This document shows, piece by piece, positions 50,917 to 60,618 of a stretch of DNA of 64,000 bases. Source of the stretch: Clostridium beijerinckii (GTDB taxonomy: Bacteria; Bacillota; Clostridia; Clostridiales; Clostridiaceae); contig NZ_CP144906.1 of the NCBI RefSeq assembly GCF_036699995.1, positions 328,501-392,500 of the forward strand, written 5' to 3'. Under the pieces are notes generated by a model. That model was not told where the DNA came from. It saw only the letters and a list, made by a program, of their open reading frames with translations, and did no database searches. How positions within the stretch are numbered: position 1 is the stretch's first letter; each line of letters begins with the position of its first letter. The position numbers and the translations under genes are program-made.

Positions 50917-52064
50917 TGGCAGCACACGCAAAATTATCTGCAAGTTCTTCTCATAGGTGGTTAATGTGTACGCCTAGTGTTGAACTAGAAAAGGGCTTTG
51001 AAAATAAAACAAGTACAGCAGCAGAAGAGGGAACACTAGCTCATGAGCTTGGAGAATTGAGCTTGAGATATCAACTTGGGGAAATAACTAAGAGATCTTA
51101 TGACAGTAAAGTAAAGAAGCTTATAACTAACAATGATCTGTATACAAATGATATGCCAGATTATGTTGAAATTTATACAGATGTTTGCATAGAGAAAGTT
51201 GCAAAAGCTAAAGCAACAACACCTGATGCAATTGCAATTGTTGAACAAAGACTTGATTTTTCTGAATGGGTTCCAGACGGATTTGGAACTGGCGACTTTG
51301 TAATAATTGCAGATGGAACAATGGAAATTTGTGATTTGAAGTATGGTAAAGGTGTTCCAGTTTCAGCAGTAGGAAATACACAAATGAGGTTATACGCTCT
51401 TGGAGCAATAACAGAGTTTTCGTTTTTATATGATATTCAAAATGTAAAAATGACAATTATACAACCAAGACTTGATTCAATAAGCACTGATGAAATATCA
51501 ATTGATGAACTTATAAAATGGGCAGATGAATATGTTAAACCTAGAGCACAACTTGCAATTAAAGGTGAAGGAGAATTATGTGCAGGAGAACACTGTAAAT
51601 TCTGCAAAGCACAGGCTATATGCAAAGCTAAAGCTGAGTATAATATGGAACTTGCAGGATATGAATTTGCAGAAAGTAAGCTTTTAAGTCAAGAAGAGAT
51701 TGCAGATATATTAGGAAGAGTTGATGATCTTGTAGGTTGGGCCACAAAGATAAAAGAATATGCTTTAGATCAAGCCTTAAGTGGAGTTAATTATCCAGGT
51801 TATAAAGTCGTTGAAGGTAGAAGTAATAGAAAGTGGACAGATGAAAAGAAAGTTGGAGAGATACTTATTGAACAAGGTTTCTTGGAAAATATTATTTACA
51901 CTAAAAAGCTTACAGGCATATCAAATATGGAAACAGCTATAGGTAAAAAAGAGGTTCAGAGATTGCTAGGAGAATATATTGAAAAGCCACAAGGTAAACC
52001 AACTTTAGCACCTGAAGGTGATAAAAGACCAGTATTTAATTCAGCAATAGAAGATTTTAAGTAA
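50916..52064 (+). CDS. DUF2800 protein, RecB-type nuclease fold
   Basis: A 382-residue protein starting MAAHAKLSASSSHRWLMCTPSVELEK, the standard opening of DUF2800. Around 100-170 come IVEQRLDFSEWVPDGFGTGD and MEICDLKYGKG, with acidic residues and Lys as in PD-(D/E)XK nucleases. A cysteine set CAGEHCKFCKAQAIC near 222-236 may bind an Fe-S cluster as in Cas4/AddB-type nucleases. It is encoded with DUF2815 and the polymerase, so it probably acts in phage recombination or replication. Confidence 0.82.
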   Translation: MAAHAKLSASSSHRWLMCTPSVELEKGFENKTSTAAEEGTLAHELGELSLRYQLGEITKRSYDSKVKKLITNNDLYTNDMPDYVEIYTDVCIEKVAKAKATTPDAIAIVEQRLDFSEWVPDGFGTGDFVIIADGTMEICDLKYGKGVPVSAVGNTQMRLYALGAITEFSFLYDIQNVKMTIIQPRLDSISTDEISIDELIKWADEYVKPRAQLAIKGEGELCAGEHCKFCKAQAICKAKAEYNMELAGYEFAESKLLSQEEIADILGRVDDLVGWATKIKEYALDQALSGVNYPGYKVVEGRSNRKWTDEKKVGEILIEQGFLENIIYTKKLTGISNMETAIGKKEVQRLLGEYIEKPQGKPTLAPEGDKRPVFNSAIEDFK

Positions 52065-52137
52065 AAATTAAATATGCCATAGCAGAGGGCATTGTACTCT
52101 GGTGAAATAAAAAATTAAAATTTTGGAGGAAATTATT

Positions 52138-52698
52138 ATGATAAATGCAAAGCGCACAGGCACAAAGGTTACTACAGGAAAGGTTAGATTGAGTTATGTT
52201 CATCTAGCTGAACCACATGCATTAGAGGGTAATGAGCCTAAATATAGTGTATCTGTAATAATCGATAAAAATGATAAATCAACACTTACTGCTATAAAAG
52301 AAGCAACAGCAGAAGCAAAAGAAAATGGGAAGTCTAAATGGGGAGGAAAAGTTCCACCTACTTTAAAAATACCTTTAAGAGATGGAGATGTTGAAAGACC
52401 AGATGATCCAGCATATTCAGGATGCTATTTCTTAAATGCAAGTAGTAAGATGAAACCAGGAGTTGTAGATGCAAGTGCACATCCAATTATGGATGTAGCA
52501 AGTGAAGTATATAGTGGCTGCTATGGAAGATTAACACTTAACTTCTATGCTTATAATGCAGCCGGAAACAAAGGGGTCGCATGTGGTTTAGGCAATGCTC
52601 AAAAATTGGAAGATGGTGAGCCATTAGGTGGATTTACAAGAGCAGAAGATGATTTTGATGCAGTAGAATCAGATACTGATGATTCATTCTTAGTTTAG
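52138..52698 (+). CDS. DUF2815 protein, probable ssDNA-binding protein
   Basis: A 186-residue protein; ATG 52138 follows TGGAGGA, while an in-frame TTG 15 bases upstream lies before the site. It starts MINAKRTGTKVTTGKVRLSYVHL and ends with an acidic tail (DDFDAVESDTDDSFLV) like that of single-strand-binding proteins. DUF2815 regularly sits between DUF2800 and the phage polymerase. An SSB-like role is an inference from fold type, tail and context. Confidence 0.82.
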   Translation: MINAKRTGTKVTTGKVRLSYVHLAEPHALEGNEPKYSVSVIIDKNDKSTLTAIKEATAEAKENGKSKWGGKVPPTLKIPLRDGDVERPDDPAYSGCYFLNASSKMKPGVVDASAHPIMDVASEVYSGCYGRLTLNFYAYNAAGNKGVACGLGNAQKLEDGEPLGGFTRAEDDFDAVESDTDDSFLV

Positions 52699-52702
52699 AA
52701 TT

Positions 52703-54664
52703 ATGGATATTCTAAGCATAGATGTTGAAACATATTGTGACTTAGATATTAAAAATGTGGGTGCTTATAGATACTGTGAGCACCCATCTTTTGAAATATT
52801 GCTGTTTGCATATGCTTTCAATGATGAACCAGTAGAAATTTTAGATTTTACAGATTTTGATTTATTGCCAGAAAGAGTTTTAAAAGCTCTTGAAGATCCA
52901 CAAGTAATTAAAAGTGCATTTAATGCTAACTTTGAAAGAAATGCTATTTATAGATTTCATGACCTTCTTATGGTGCCAGAGCAATGGCAATGTACTATGA
53001 TTAAAGCTTTAACTTTAGGTTTACCAAGTTCACTTGATATGGTTGGTAAGGCATTACACTTTCCAGAGAATAAACAGAAGATGAAAGAAGGTAAATCACT
53101 TATTCAATACTTTTGTAAGCCATGTAAGCCTACTAAAGCAAATGGTCAAAGAGTTAGAAACTTACCGGAAGATGCACCAGATAAATGGGAAACATTTAAA
53201 TTATATTGTAAGCAAGACGTTGAAGTTGAAAGAGATATAAGAAATAAATTAAGCAGATATAAAACTTTAGATAAAGAACAAAGGCTTTGGGAATTAGATC
53301 AGCATATTAATGATAGGGGAATTAATACAGATTTAGAACTTATATCAAAAGCTATTGACTGTGATGAACAATATAAAGAAAGACTAGTGAATGAAGCAAT
53401 AGAGTTAACAGGGCTAAGCAATCCCAACAGTCCAGCTCAATTGAAAGAGTGGATAGGGCAAAGGTTAGGATATGCAGTTGGAAGTATAAATAAAGATATT
53501 ATGCCAACTTTAATAAAAGATGCTGAGCTTCAAGGAAAAGATGAAGTAAAAAGAATATTAGAACTAAGGCAGCTTATGGGAAAAACCTCAACAAAGAAAT
53601 ATAAAACAATGATTGATATGAGATGTGATGATGGAAGAGTAAGAGGACTGTTACAGTTCTATGGTGCTAATAGAACTGGCAGATGGGCAGGACGTGGAGT
53701 TCAAGTTCAGAACCTTCCACAAAACCATTTACCGGACTTAGATGATGCTAGAAATTATGTAAAGAATGGTGATTTTGATATAGTTGAACTCTTATATGAT
53801 AGTGTTTCAGATACGTTAAGCCAGCTTATAAGAACTGCATTTATCCCGGCTGATGGAAATAGATTTATAGTTGCGGACTTCAGTGCTATAGAAGCAAGAG
53901 TTATAGCGTGGCTTGCTGGGGAACAATGGAGACTAGAAGTTTTTAATAATAATGGTGATATCTATTGTGCATCTGCATCTAAGATGTTTAAGGTACCAGT
54001 AGAAAAGCATGGTATAAATGGACATCTAAGGCAAAAGGGAAAAATAGCAGAGTTGGCACTTGGTTATGGCGGAAGCGTTGGAGCTCTTACAAGCATGGAC
54101 AAGAAAAAAGATATTCCAGAAGCAGAACTTCCGGGTTTAGTGAGGGATTGGAGAAATGCAAATCCTAAGATAACTAAGTTTTGGTGGGATGTTGATAAAG
54201 CAGCTAAGAAAGCAATTCATGAAAGAACTACAGTTGAGTTACATCATGGGATTAAGTTTATATATGATCCAGGAGTTTTATTCATTCAATTACCAAGTGG
54301 TAGAAGATTATCTTATATAAAACCAAAGATTGAAGCAGGTCCATATGATAAGAACATTATAACATATGAGGGGATGGAACAAACCTCAAAACAATGGACA
54401 ACATTAGAAACTTACGGTCCAAAGCTAGTCGAGAACATTGTTCAAGCTGTAGCAAGAGACTGTTTAGCAGAGGCCATGTTTAAAGTTACTAAAGCAGGAT
54501 ATGACATTGTAATGCATGTACATGATGAAATTATTATGGATATATCTAAAGACTTTGGAAGTATAGAAGCAGTTAATGCAATATTTGGTGAATCTATTGA
54601 ATGGGCTAACGGATTACCGCTTAGAGCAGATGGTTATAAATGTGATTATTACATGAAGGATTAA
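52703..54664 (+). CDS. Phage DNA polymerase, family A (PolA-like)
   Basis: A 653-residue polymerase. The N-terminal 3'-5' exonuclease starts MDILSIDVETYCDLDIKNVGAY with the Asp/Glu pair and a later KQDVEVERDI segment. The polymerase part has motif A VADFSAIEARVIAWLAGE near 390, motif B RQKGKIAELALGYGGSVGAL and motif C VMHVHDEIIMD near 605. It should replicate the phage genome. The ATG is 4 bases after the DUF2815 stop with only a weak ribosome-binding site, so translation is probably coupled. Confidence 0.94.
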   Translation: MDILSIDVETYCDLDIKNVGAYRYCEHPSFEILLFAYAFNDEPVEILDFTDFDLLPERVLKALEDPQVIKSAFNANFERNAIYRFHDLLMVPEQWQCTMIKALTLGLPSSLDMVGKALHFPENKQKMKEGKSLIQYFCKPCKPTKANGQRVRNLPEDAPDKWETFKLYCKQDVEVERDIRNKLSRYKTLDKEQRLWELDQHINDRGINTDLELISKAIDCDEQYKERLVNEAIELTGLSNPNSPAQLKEWIGQRLGYAVGSINKDIMPTLIKDAELQGKDEVKRILELRQLMGKTSTKKYKTMIDMRCDDGRVRGLLQFYGANRTGRWAGRGVQVQNLPQNHLPDLDDARNYVKNGDFDIVELLYDSVSDTLSQLIRTAFIPADGNRFIVADFSAIEARVIAWLAGEQWRLEVFNNNGDIYCASASKMFKVPVEKHGINGHLRQKGKIAELALGYGGSVGALTSMDKKKDIPEAELPGLVRDWRNANPKITKFWWDVDKAAKKAIHERTTVELHHGIKFIYDPGVLFIQLPSGRRLSYIKPKIEAGPYDKNIITYEGMEQTSKQWTTLETYGPKLVENIVQAVARDCLAEAMFKVTKAGYDIVMHVHDEIIMDISKDFGSIEAVNAIFGESIEWANGLPLRADGYKCDYYMKD

Positions 54665-54682
54665 TACAGGAAGGTGAAAATT

Positions 54683-55057
54683 ATGGAGGATTTAAAAATA
54701 TGTCCATTTTGTGGCCATGAAGTTGTAAAGACATCTAATAAAGAGATTTACGGAAAAGAATATGGTAATGGAGTTTGTTATTTATGTAGAAACTGTAAGG
54801 CTTCAGTAGGAACACATCCAGATGGAAGACCATTGGGCATACTAGCTAATAGGGAAATGAAAATATTAAAAAAAGCGTGTCATGATCTATTTGATTATGT
54901 TTGGAAAACCAATAAAATGCCAAGGAATAGTGCTTACGAGGTGTTAAGTAACAAGCTTGAAATAGATGTGAAAGACTGTCACTTTGGGCATTTTGATACA
55001 GAAACATTATTGAGAGCATTAAAAGTATTAGCTGATAGTAATTGGTATATAGTTTAG
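54683..55057 (+). CDS. Zinc-finger-containing protein (DUF3268-like)
   Basis: A 124-residue protein. ATG 54683 follows AGGAAGGTGA; an in-frame GTG lies inside that site. A zinc ribbon CPFCGHEV...CYLCRNC is at about 7-37, then SVGTHPDGRPLGILANREMKILKKACHDLFDYVWK, which matches the DUF3268 pattern found beside phage polymerases. Probably nucleic-acid binding; function unknown. Confidence 0.8.
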   Translation: MEDLKICPFCGHEVVKTSNKEIYGKEYGNGVCYLCRNCKASVGTHPDGRPLGILANREMKILKKACHDLFDYVWKTNKMPRNSAYEVLSNKLEIDVKDCHFGHFDTETLLRALKVLADSNWYIV

Positions 55058-55096
55058 TGCTAAATCTGTAAAAATGGCGAAGGAGTGAAAAATAAA

Positions 55097-55273
55097 ATGA
55101 TAGCGAAAGAATTAATGGAAAAAATACAAAAATACCCAGGCTTTGAAGTTGTATTCTGTTTCATAGAGGACAATAAAAAGCATGAAAACTTTGAAACACG
55201 AACATTTTCTAATTTGTGTGTTAAAGATGTAGAAATACATAAATTAGAAAAACGAATTGTAATATGTGAATAA
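55097..55273 (+). CDS. Small hypothetical phage protein
   Basis: 58 residues from ATG 55097 (MIAKELMEKIQKYPGFEVVF); an in-frame GTG at 55085 overlapping GGAG would add four. It resembles the next small gene in layout (helix, then short beta strands). No family recognised. Confidence 0.6.
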   Translation: MIAKELMEKIQKYPGFEVVFCFIEDNKKHENFETRTFSNLCVKDVEIHKLEKRIVICE

Positions 55274-55311
55274 TTTTAAATTCACAATACTAAAATTTTT
55301 GGAGGTAAAAA

Positions 55312-55515
55312 ATGAAAATAAGTGAAGCAATGTTAATAATGCAAGAAACTTTAAAAGGGTATGGAGATTTGGATTTAAAAATACAAGTTTTAGATTATGA
55401 AGCTGGTGAAACAATAGAAAAATATGTTAATGAAATAGAGCTAGAGCATAGAATAACAACTTCAAGAGAATCTAAAAATTGCAATGTGTTAGTAATAAGT
55501 GATGGAAACAAGTAA
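55312..55515 (+). CDS. Small hypothetical phage protein, 67 residues
   Basis: Starts MKISEAMLIMQETLKGYGDL after TTGGAGG, a strong site. A helix then beta strands (LDLKIQVLDYE, CNVLVISDGNK). The pattern EAMxxMQETLKGYGDLDLKIQV looks like a short all-in-one domain, but I know no function. Confidence 0.65.
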   Translation: MKISEAMLIMQETLKGYGDLDLKIQVLDYEAGETIEKYVNEIELEHRITTSRESKNCNVLVISDGNK

Positions 55516-55555
55516 TACGCCACACTAAAATTTGAAGCTGGAAGGATGAAATAAT

Positions 55556-55732
55556 ATGGATGTTAGTAAATTATTAATTATAATGCCTAAATATGAAAAA
55601 TGCCCTAAGTGTGGTAGCGATAGAGTAGGAAATGGACAAGGTAAATTAATAATAGAAGAAGATTATTACTATAGAGAATGTAGGTGTGGTTGGAGCATCA
55701 AAATTGATAATGAAGGTGAAGAACTAGATTAA
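55556..55732 (+). CDS. Small zinc-ribbon protein, 58 residues
   Basis: ATG 55556 preceded by GGAAGGATG. Reads MDVSKLLIIMPKYEKCPKCG, then ...YYRECRCGWSIKIDNEGEELD. Two Cys pairs (CPKCG and CRCG) about 25 residues apart form a zinc ribbon. It fits between packed genes. Probably nucleic-acid binding. Confidence 0.68.
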   Translation: MDVSKLLIIMPKYEKCPKCGSDRVGNGQGKLIIEEDYYYRECRCGWSIKIDNEGEELD

Positions 55733-55763
55733 TTAAATGAAAAATAACAAGGAGGTTCTACTT

Positions 55764-58208
55764 ATGAATCCTGACGATATTCAAGAAGATATAAAAATTA
55801 AATATGATGGCATGGTAACTCTCGCAACTGGTGAAGGTAAGTGGGCAAAAAAATGGAAAAATAAAAATGTATTATGGTCTAAAGTAGTTAAAAGATTAAG
55901 TAGAACCACCAGAACAGTAGAGAGTTACGTTGAATATAAAAAGATGGCTAAAACTGATAAAGATAAAGCTAAAGATGTAGGCGGATTTGTTGGTGGTGGA
56001 CTTAAGAATGGCAGACGTAAGGCTGAAAATGTGGCTAACAGAACAATGCTTACATTAGATATAGATTATGCAAAGGGTGATGTGTGGGCAGGTATAGAAG
56101 TCTTATGGGACTTTTCAGTTATTATGTATTCAACTCATTCGCATTCGCCTGAAAATCAAAGATTAAGATTAGTAATTCCTTTATCAAGACCAGTTCTTCC
56201 AGATGAATATCAAGCTATATCCAGAATGATAGCAAATGAATTAGGAATGGATCTATTCGATGATACAACTTATGAACCATCAAGGTTAATGTTTTGGCCA
56301 TCGACTTCAAGAGATGGAGAATATGTATTTAAATTTCAAGATGGAAAATGGTTAGATGCGGATGAAGTATTGGGTAGATATACTTTTGGTTGGCAGGATG
56401 TAAGTTATTGGCCTGAAAGTTCAAGAGCTAGAGCAAGATTAAATTCAGCTATTAAGAAACAAGAGGATCCATTAGAAAAGAAAGGTATCATAGGTGCTTT
56501 CTGTAGAACCTATTCGATTACTGATGCAATAGCAGAATTTCTAAAAGATGTATATATTCCAGGTACAGATGAAACAAGATATACCTATGCAGAAGGTAGT
56601 ACATCTGGTGGACTAGTTGTATATGATGATAAATTCAGTTTCTCACACCATGGTACAGATCCAACAAGCGGAATGCTATGTAATGTGTTTGATTTAGTTA
56701 GGATTCATAAATTTAGAGAACTTGATGAAGACTCAAAGCCTGATACTCCTGTAAATAGACTACCATCATTTCTTAAAATGTCAGAGTTTGCAGCTAATGA
56801 TAATGAGGTTAGAAAAACATTAGGCAAAGAGCGTATGGAGAAGGCTCAAGAAGACTTCGAGGCAGTTGAAATAAATGAAGAATCAGAGACAAAATGGCTT
56901 GAAGAACTCGAATATACAGAACGTGGTAAGTTAAAAAGTACAATAAATAATATTCTTTTAATTATAGAAAATGAACCACTTTTAAAAGGTAAAATAGCTT
57001 ACGATGAATTTTCTAATAGAGCTACAGTTATTGGACAATTACCTTGGAGAAAAGATATAAACATCTTAGACTGGTCAGACAGTGATGATAGCGGACTTAG
57101 AAGTTTTATAGAAAAAATATATGAAATATCAGCTCCTTCAAAGGTAAATGATGCTTTAACAATAGCCTTCCAAAAACATACATTCCATCCGGTAAGAGAT
57201 TATTTGAATAGTCTAAATTGGGATGGTGTAAGTAGGATAGATACTCTATTTATAGATTACTTGGGAGCTGAAGATTGTAATTATGTAAGAACAGTTACAA
57301 GAAAAGTTTTAACTGCAGCAGTTGCTAGAGTTTTTAAACCAGGCATTAAATTTGATAATATGCTTATTTTAAGTGGTAAGCAGGGAGTAGGTAAAAGTAC
57401 CATAATTAGAAAGTTAGGCAAGGATTGGTATTCTGATTCATTAACAACTGTAAGCGGAAAAGAAGCATATGAACAATTACAAGGAGTATGGATATTTGAA
57501 ATGGCTGAAATGATGGCTACAAAAAAGGCAGATATTGAAGCTACAAAACACTTTTTAAGTAAAACGGAAGATATATACAGAGTTGCATATGGTAAAAGGA
57601 CAAGTAGATTTTTAAGGCAATGTATATTCATTGGAACAAGTAATGAACATGAATTTCTAAGAGATAAGACTGGAAATAGAAGATTTTGGCCGATAGATAT
57701 ATACAATCAAGAGCCTACAAAGGACGTATTCAAAGTAAGTAAGGATAAGATTCATCTGGATGATGAAATAGATCAAATATGGGCAGAAGCAGTTCAGTTA
57801 TTTAAAAATAATGAACCTTTATATTTATCAGGTGAAGAAGAAAAAGAAGCACAGAAACAACAAGAATCCCATTCAGAGGAAAGTGCAAAGTCTGGACTTA
57901 TACAAGAGTACTTAGAAATATTATTACCTGAAGACTGGTATAAGTTAGATTTATCTGAAAGAAGAAATTATATACAGGGTAATGAATTTGGTGATTCTAA
58001 AGTAGGTACTATGCAAAGGACAAAGACTTGTGTAATGGAAATATGGGTTGAACTTTTCAATGGGGATCCTAAACAATTAACACCAATTGTATCAAGAGAA
58101 ATTAATGATATTCTAAAAGGTCTTAATGGATGGACTAAATATGATAAAGGTCTTTTAAAATTCGGAAAAGTTTATGGAACTCAAAGAGCCTTTGTGAGGG
58201 AGAAATAA
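55764..58208 (+). CDS. Primase/VapE-type helicase fusion protein
   Basis: An 814-residue protein; ATG 55764 follows AAGGAGGT, and an in-frame ATG 27 bases upstream precedes that site. The N-terminal 260 residues resemble phage primases (RTMLTLDIDYAKGDVWAGIE with Asp-x-Asp, then STHSHSPENQRLRLVIPLSR). The C-terminal virulence-associated E domain (about 430-740) has Walker A LSGKQGVGKSTIIRKLG near 540, the Walker B region GVWIFEMAEMMATKK and GTSNEHEFLRDKTGNRRFWPI. It probably primes and unwinds DNA at the phage origin. Confidence 0.88.
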   Translation: MNPDDIQEDIKIKYDGMVTLATGEGKWAKKWKNKNVLWSKVVKRLSRTTRTVESYVEYKKMAKTDKDKAKDVGGFVGGGLKNGRRKAENVANRTMLTLDIDYAKGDVWAGIEVLWDFSVIMYSTHSHSPENQRLRLVIPLSRPVLPDEYQAISRMIANELGMDLFDDTTYEPSRLMFWPSTSRDGEYVFKFQDGKWLDADEVLGRYTFGWQDVSYWPESSRARARLNSAIKKQEDPLEKKGIIGAFCRTYSITDAIAEFLKDVYIPGTDETRYTYAEGSTSGGLVVYDDKFSFSHHGTDPTSGMLCNVFDLVRIHKFRELDEDSKPDTPVNRLPSFLKMSEFAANDNEVRKTLGKERMEKAQEDFEAVEINEESETKWLEELEYTERGKLKSTINNILLIIENEPLLKGKIAYDEFSNRATVIGQLPWRKDINILDWSDSDDSGLRSFIEKIYEISAPSKVNDALTIAFQKHTFHPVRDYLNSLNWDGVSRIDTLFIDYLGAEDCNYVRTVTRKVLTAAVARVFKPGIKFDNMLILSGKQGVGKSTIIRKLGKDWYSDSLTTVSGKEAYEQLQGVWIFEMAEMMATKKADIEATKHFLSKTEDIYRVAYGKRTSRFLRQCIFIGTSNEHEFLRDKTGNRRFWPIDIYNQEPTKDVFKVSKDKIHLDDEIDQIWAEAVQLFKNNEPLYLSGEEEKEAQKQQESHSEESAKSGLIQEYLEILLPEDWYKLDLSERRNYIQGNEFGDSKVGTMQRTKTCVMEIWVELFNGDPKQLTPIVSREINDILKGLNGWTKYDKGLLKFGKVYGTQRAFVREK

Positions 58209-58486
58209 TGGAAGAAAGTAGAGTTGAAAGATATCTAAAAAAGCAGGTTGAGAAAATAGGTGGTAAGGCTTATAAATGGAATCCAACTGGAGTAATAGGA
58301 GTACCAGATAGAATGGTGCTCTTACCTGTCGGAAAAGTTGTATTTATAGAATTAAAGGCGCCTGGTGAAAAACCTAGGAAAATTCAAGAATATAGGGCAA
58401 AAGAGCTTAGAAAGTTAGGTTTTTTGGTTGAGTGTTTAGATACAGTTGAAAAAGTAGATTTGTTTATAGAAAATGTGAGGAAGTGA
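58208..58486 (+). CDS. VRR-NUC domain nuclease
   Basis: A 92-residue stand-alone VRR-NUC protein: EKIGGKAYKWNPTGVIGVPDRMVLLPVGKVVFIELKAPGEKP, with Asp in PDR and Glu-x-Lys in ELKAP as PD-(D/E)XK metal ligands. Its ATG overlaps the previous stop. Such small nucleases accompany VapE and SNF2 genes in many Firmicutes phages and may cut branched DNA intermediates. Confidence 0.93.
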   Translation: MEESRVERYLKKQVEKIGGKAYKWNPTGVIGVPDRMVLLPVGKVVFIELKAPGEKPRKIQEYRAKELRKLGFLVECLDTVEKVDLFIENVRK

Positions 58487-58491
58487 GAGTA

Positions 58492-58839
58492 GTGAAATTA
58501 GAATTTAGAGCAGTTGAATTAAAGGAAGATTCTAAGTGGCTAGAAAAAATGAAGATACAAACAGAGCTGTTAAAAGCAAATAATAATTTAAGATGTGAAA
58601 TGAGAAATGAATTTATTATAGTTGGTGAAGAAAGCATAGAAAATGAAGAATATTATAAGGTTAATCAGCTTAATGAAAGTGGATTATCTATCTTTGGAGG
58701 TTTAGATTTAGCAACCATATCTCTATCAATTCCTAAAAAAGAATTTAAGTGGGATGGGGAAACATTCACAATATTAGATGTTCCTAAAGAAAATTTAACT
58801 ATAGATTTAATAGATGATATTAAAAGATTAAACTATTAA
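58492..58839 (+). CDS. Hypothetical phage protein, 115 residues
   Basis: GTG 58492 has GAGGAAG eight bases upstream; an alternative GTG at 58483 lies inside that site. Starts MKLEFRAVELKEDSKWLEKM. No family recognised. It lies between the VRR-NUC and helicase genes. Confidence 0.65.
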   Translation: MKLEFRAVELKEDSKWLEKMKIQTELLKANNNLRCEMRNEFIIVGEESIENEEYYKVNQLNESGLSIFGGLDLATISLSIPKKEFKWDGETFTILDVPKENLTIDLIDDIKRLNY

Positions 58840-58881
58840 TTTGTTGCATAATACCAGAAATTTTAAGTTAGAAAGAAGGTG

Positions 58882-60268
58882 ATGAATATGAACTTTATCC
58901 CATGGAATTATCAAGAATATGCAATTAATCATGTAATTGAACATGATGCTGCAGGTCTTTTTCTCGATATGGGAATGGGTTAGCTAAGGCAAAACTGTAA
59001 GCACTTTAACAGCAATAGAATTATTAAAATACGATTATCTTGAAATAAATAGAGTTCTTGTTATAGCCCCAAAGAGAGTTGCAGAAGATACATGGTCAAC
59101 GGAAGTTGAAAAGTGGGACCATCTTAATCATTTAAGAATATCTAAAGTGCTCGGAACTCAAAAAGAAAGAATGGCTGCGCTAAGAAAAGATGCAGATGTA
59201 TATGTTATTAATAGAGAAAATGTAGAATGGTTAGTAAGTTATTTATCTAAAGATTGGTTCTTTGATATGTGTGTCATAGATGAATTAAGTTCTTTTAAAT
59301 CAAGTAAAGCTCAAAGGTTCAGAGCATTAAGAAAAGTAAGACCATATTTTAAAAGAATTATAGGACTTACTGGAACACCTGCACCAAATTCATTAATAGA
59401 CTTATGGCCGCAGATTTATTTACTAGATGGTGGTCAAAGATTAGGCAGAACAATCACAGGATATAAGGAGCAGTATTTTAAGCCAGGAGATAGAAATGGT
59501 CATATAGTTTATAACTGGAATCTTAAAGAAGGCTCAGAGGAGACAATTCACAATAAAATATCTGATATATGTATTTCAATGATGGCTAAAGATTACCTAG
59601 ACTTACCTGAAAGAATTGATAATAAGGTTTATGTAAATCTACCAAAGAAAGCATTGGATCAGTACAAGGAACTTGAAAGAGACTTAATAATTGAACTAGA
59701 TAATGAAGATATAACAGCAACTAATGCTGCAGTACTTGCAGGTAAGTTACTTCAAATGTCCAATGGCGCAATATATTCAGAATCTAAGGAAGTAATGGAA
59801 ATTCATGAGGAAAAGCTTAATGCATTGCTAGACCTTATTGAAGCAGCCAATGGAAAACCAGTTCTTATATTTTATAATTTCCAACATGATAAAGATAGGA
59901 TATTAGCATTTCTTACTAAGAATAAATATAAAGGTAAAGTGCTTGGAGGAAGTGAGGATATTAAAGCTTGGAATGAGGGTAACATATCAATACTTCTAAC
60001 ACATCCAGCTTCAGCAGGCCATGGACTTAACTTACAGTATGGAGGGAACATTGTTGTATGGTTTGGGTTAACGTGGAGTTTAGAATTGTATCAACAAGCT
60101 AATGCGAGATTATATAGGCAAGGGCAAAAGAAGACAGTTATTATTCACCATTTAATAGCTAAAGGGACAGTTGATGAAGATGTAATTAAGGCATTAAGTG
60201 GTAAAGAAATTAATCAGAATTTACTTTTAGAAGCGGTAAAGGCAAGAATGAAAAGTACCAAATATTAG
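58882..60268 (+). pseudogene. SNF2-family helicase interrupted in the Walker A motif
   Basis: From ATG 58882 (after AAGAAGGTG) the frame reads MNMNFIPWNYQEYAINHVIE then ...GLFLDMGMG and stops at TAG 58981. The downstream frame opens at 58988 with GKTVSTLTAIELLK and runs to 60268 without defects: DEAH-like CVIDELSSFK, GLTGTPAPNSLIDLWPQIY, and motif VI YQQANARLYRQGQKKTV. Removing 10 nt (58981-58990) joins the parts as DMGMG-KTVST, an exact P-loop, giving 458 residues. Either this is a recent inactivating insertion, or the ribosome bypasses the block from GGT to GGC. The gene follows VRR-NUC as in related phages. Listed as a pseudogene because the coding sequence is broken as written. Confidence 0.85.
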
Positions 60269-60289
60269 GATAACAAGATGGATTTAAGA

Positions 60290-60543
60290 GTAAACAAAGT
60301 AAACAAATTCTGCTTTGGGGATATTTGGAATAGTAAACAAAGTAAACACAATTTTTTCTTCTGTTTACCCTTTTGTTTACCCTTAAAACGTGATAATACC
60401 AATGCTTAAAGTACAAAGGTAAACAAAGTAAACAAAATAATATATATAAGTTATAAATAGTAAATTAGGTATATATGTATACATCTAATACGCCTAATAC
60501 GTATACGTATATAGAAAAAAGTAAATTTTGTTTACTTGTTTAC
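60290..60543. repeat. Paired GTAAAC repeats beside AT-rich DNA, candidate phage origin
   Basis: GTAAACAAAGTAAAC occurs at 60290-60304, 60333-60347 and 60419-60433; the reverse orientation appears as GTTTAC pairs at 60363-60380 and 60530-60543. Between the third direct copy and the last inverted pair is almost pure A/T with short palindromes (CGTATACG). The 350 bases from 60269 to 60618 contain no gene. Iterons plus an AT-rich unwinding region suggest a replication origin; a regulator-binding array is the alternative. Confidence 0.6.
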
Positions 60544-60618
60544 CCCAAATATTGTAAATAAGTTTGTAAATATGAAAAGATTAAAAAAAATTAAATGTGA
60601 AGGTAGGGAAATATAGGG

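Noticed and set aside
60290..60543. CRISPR or integron array in the phage gap
   Set aside because: Repeats are short, in both orientations and irregularly spaced, which fits iterons or operators and not an array with spacers.
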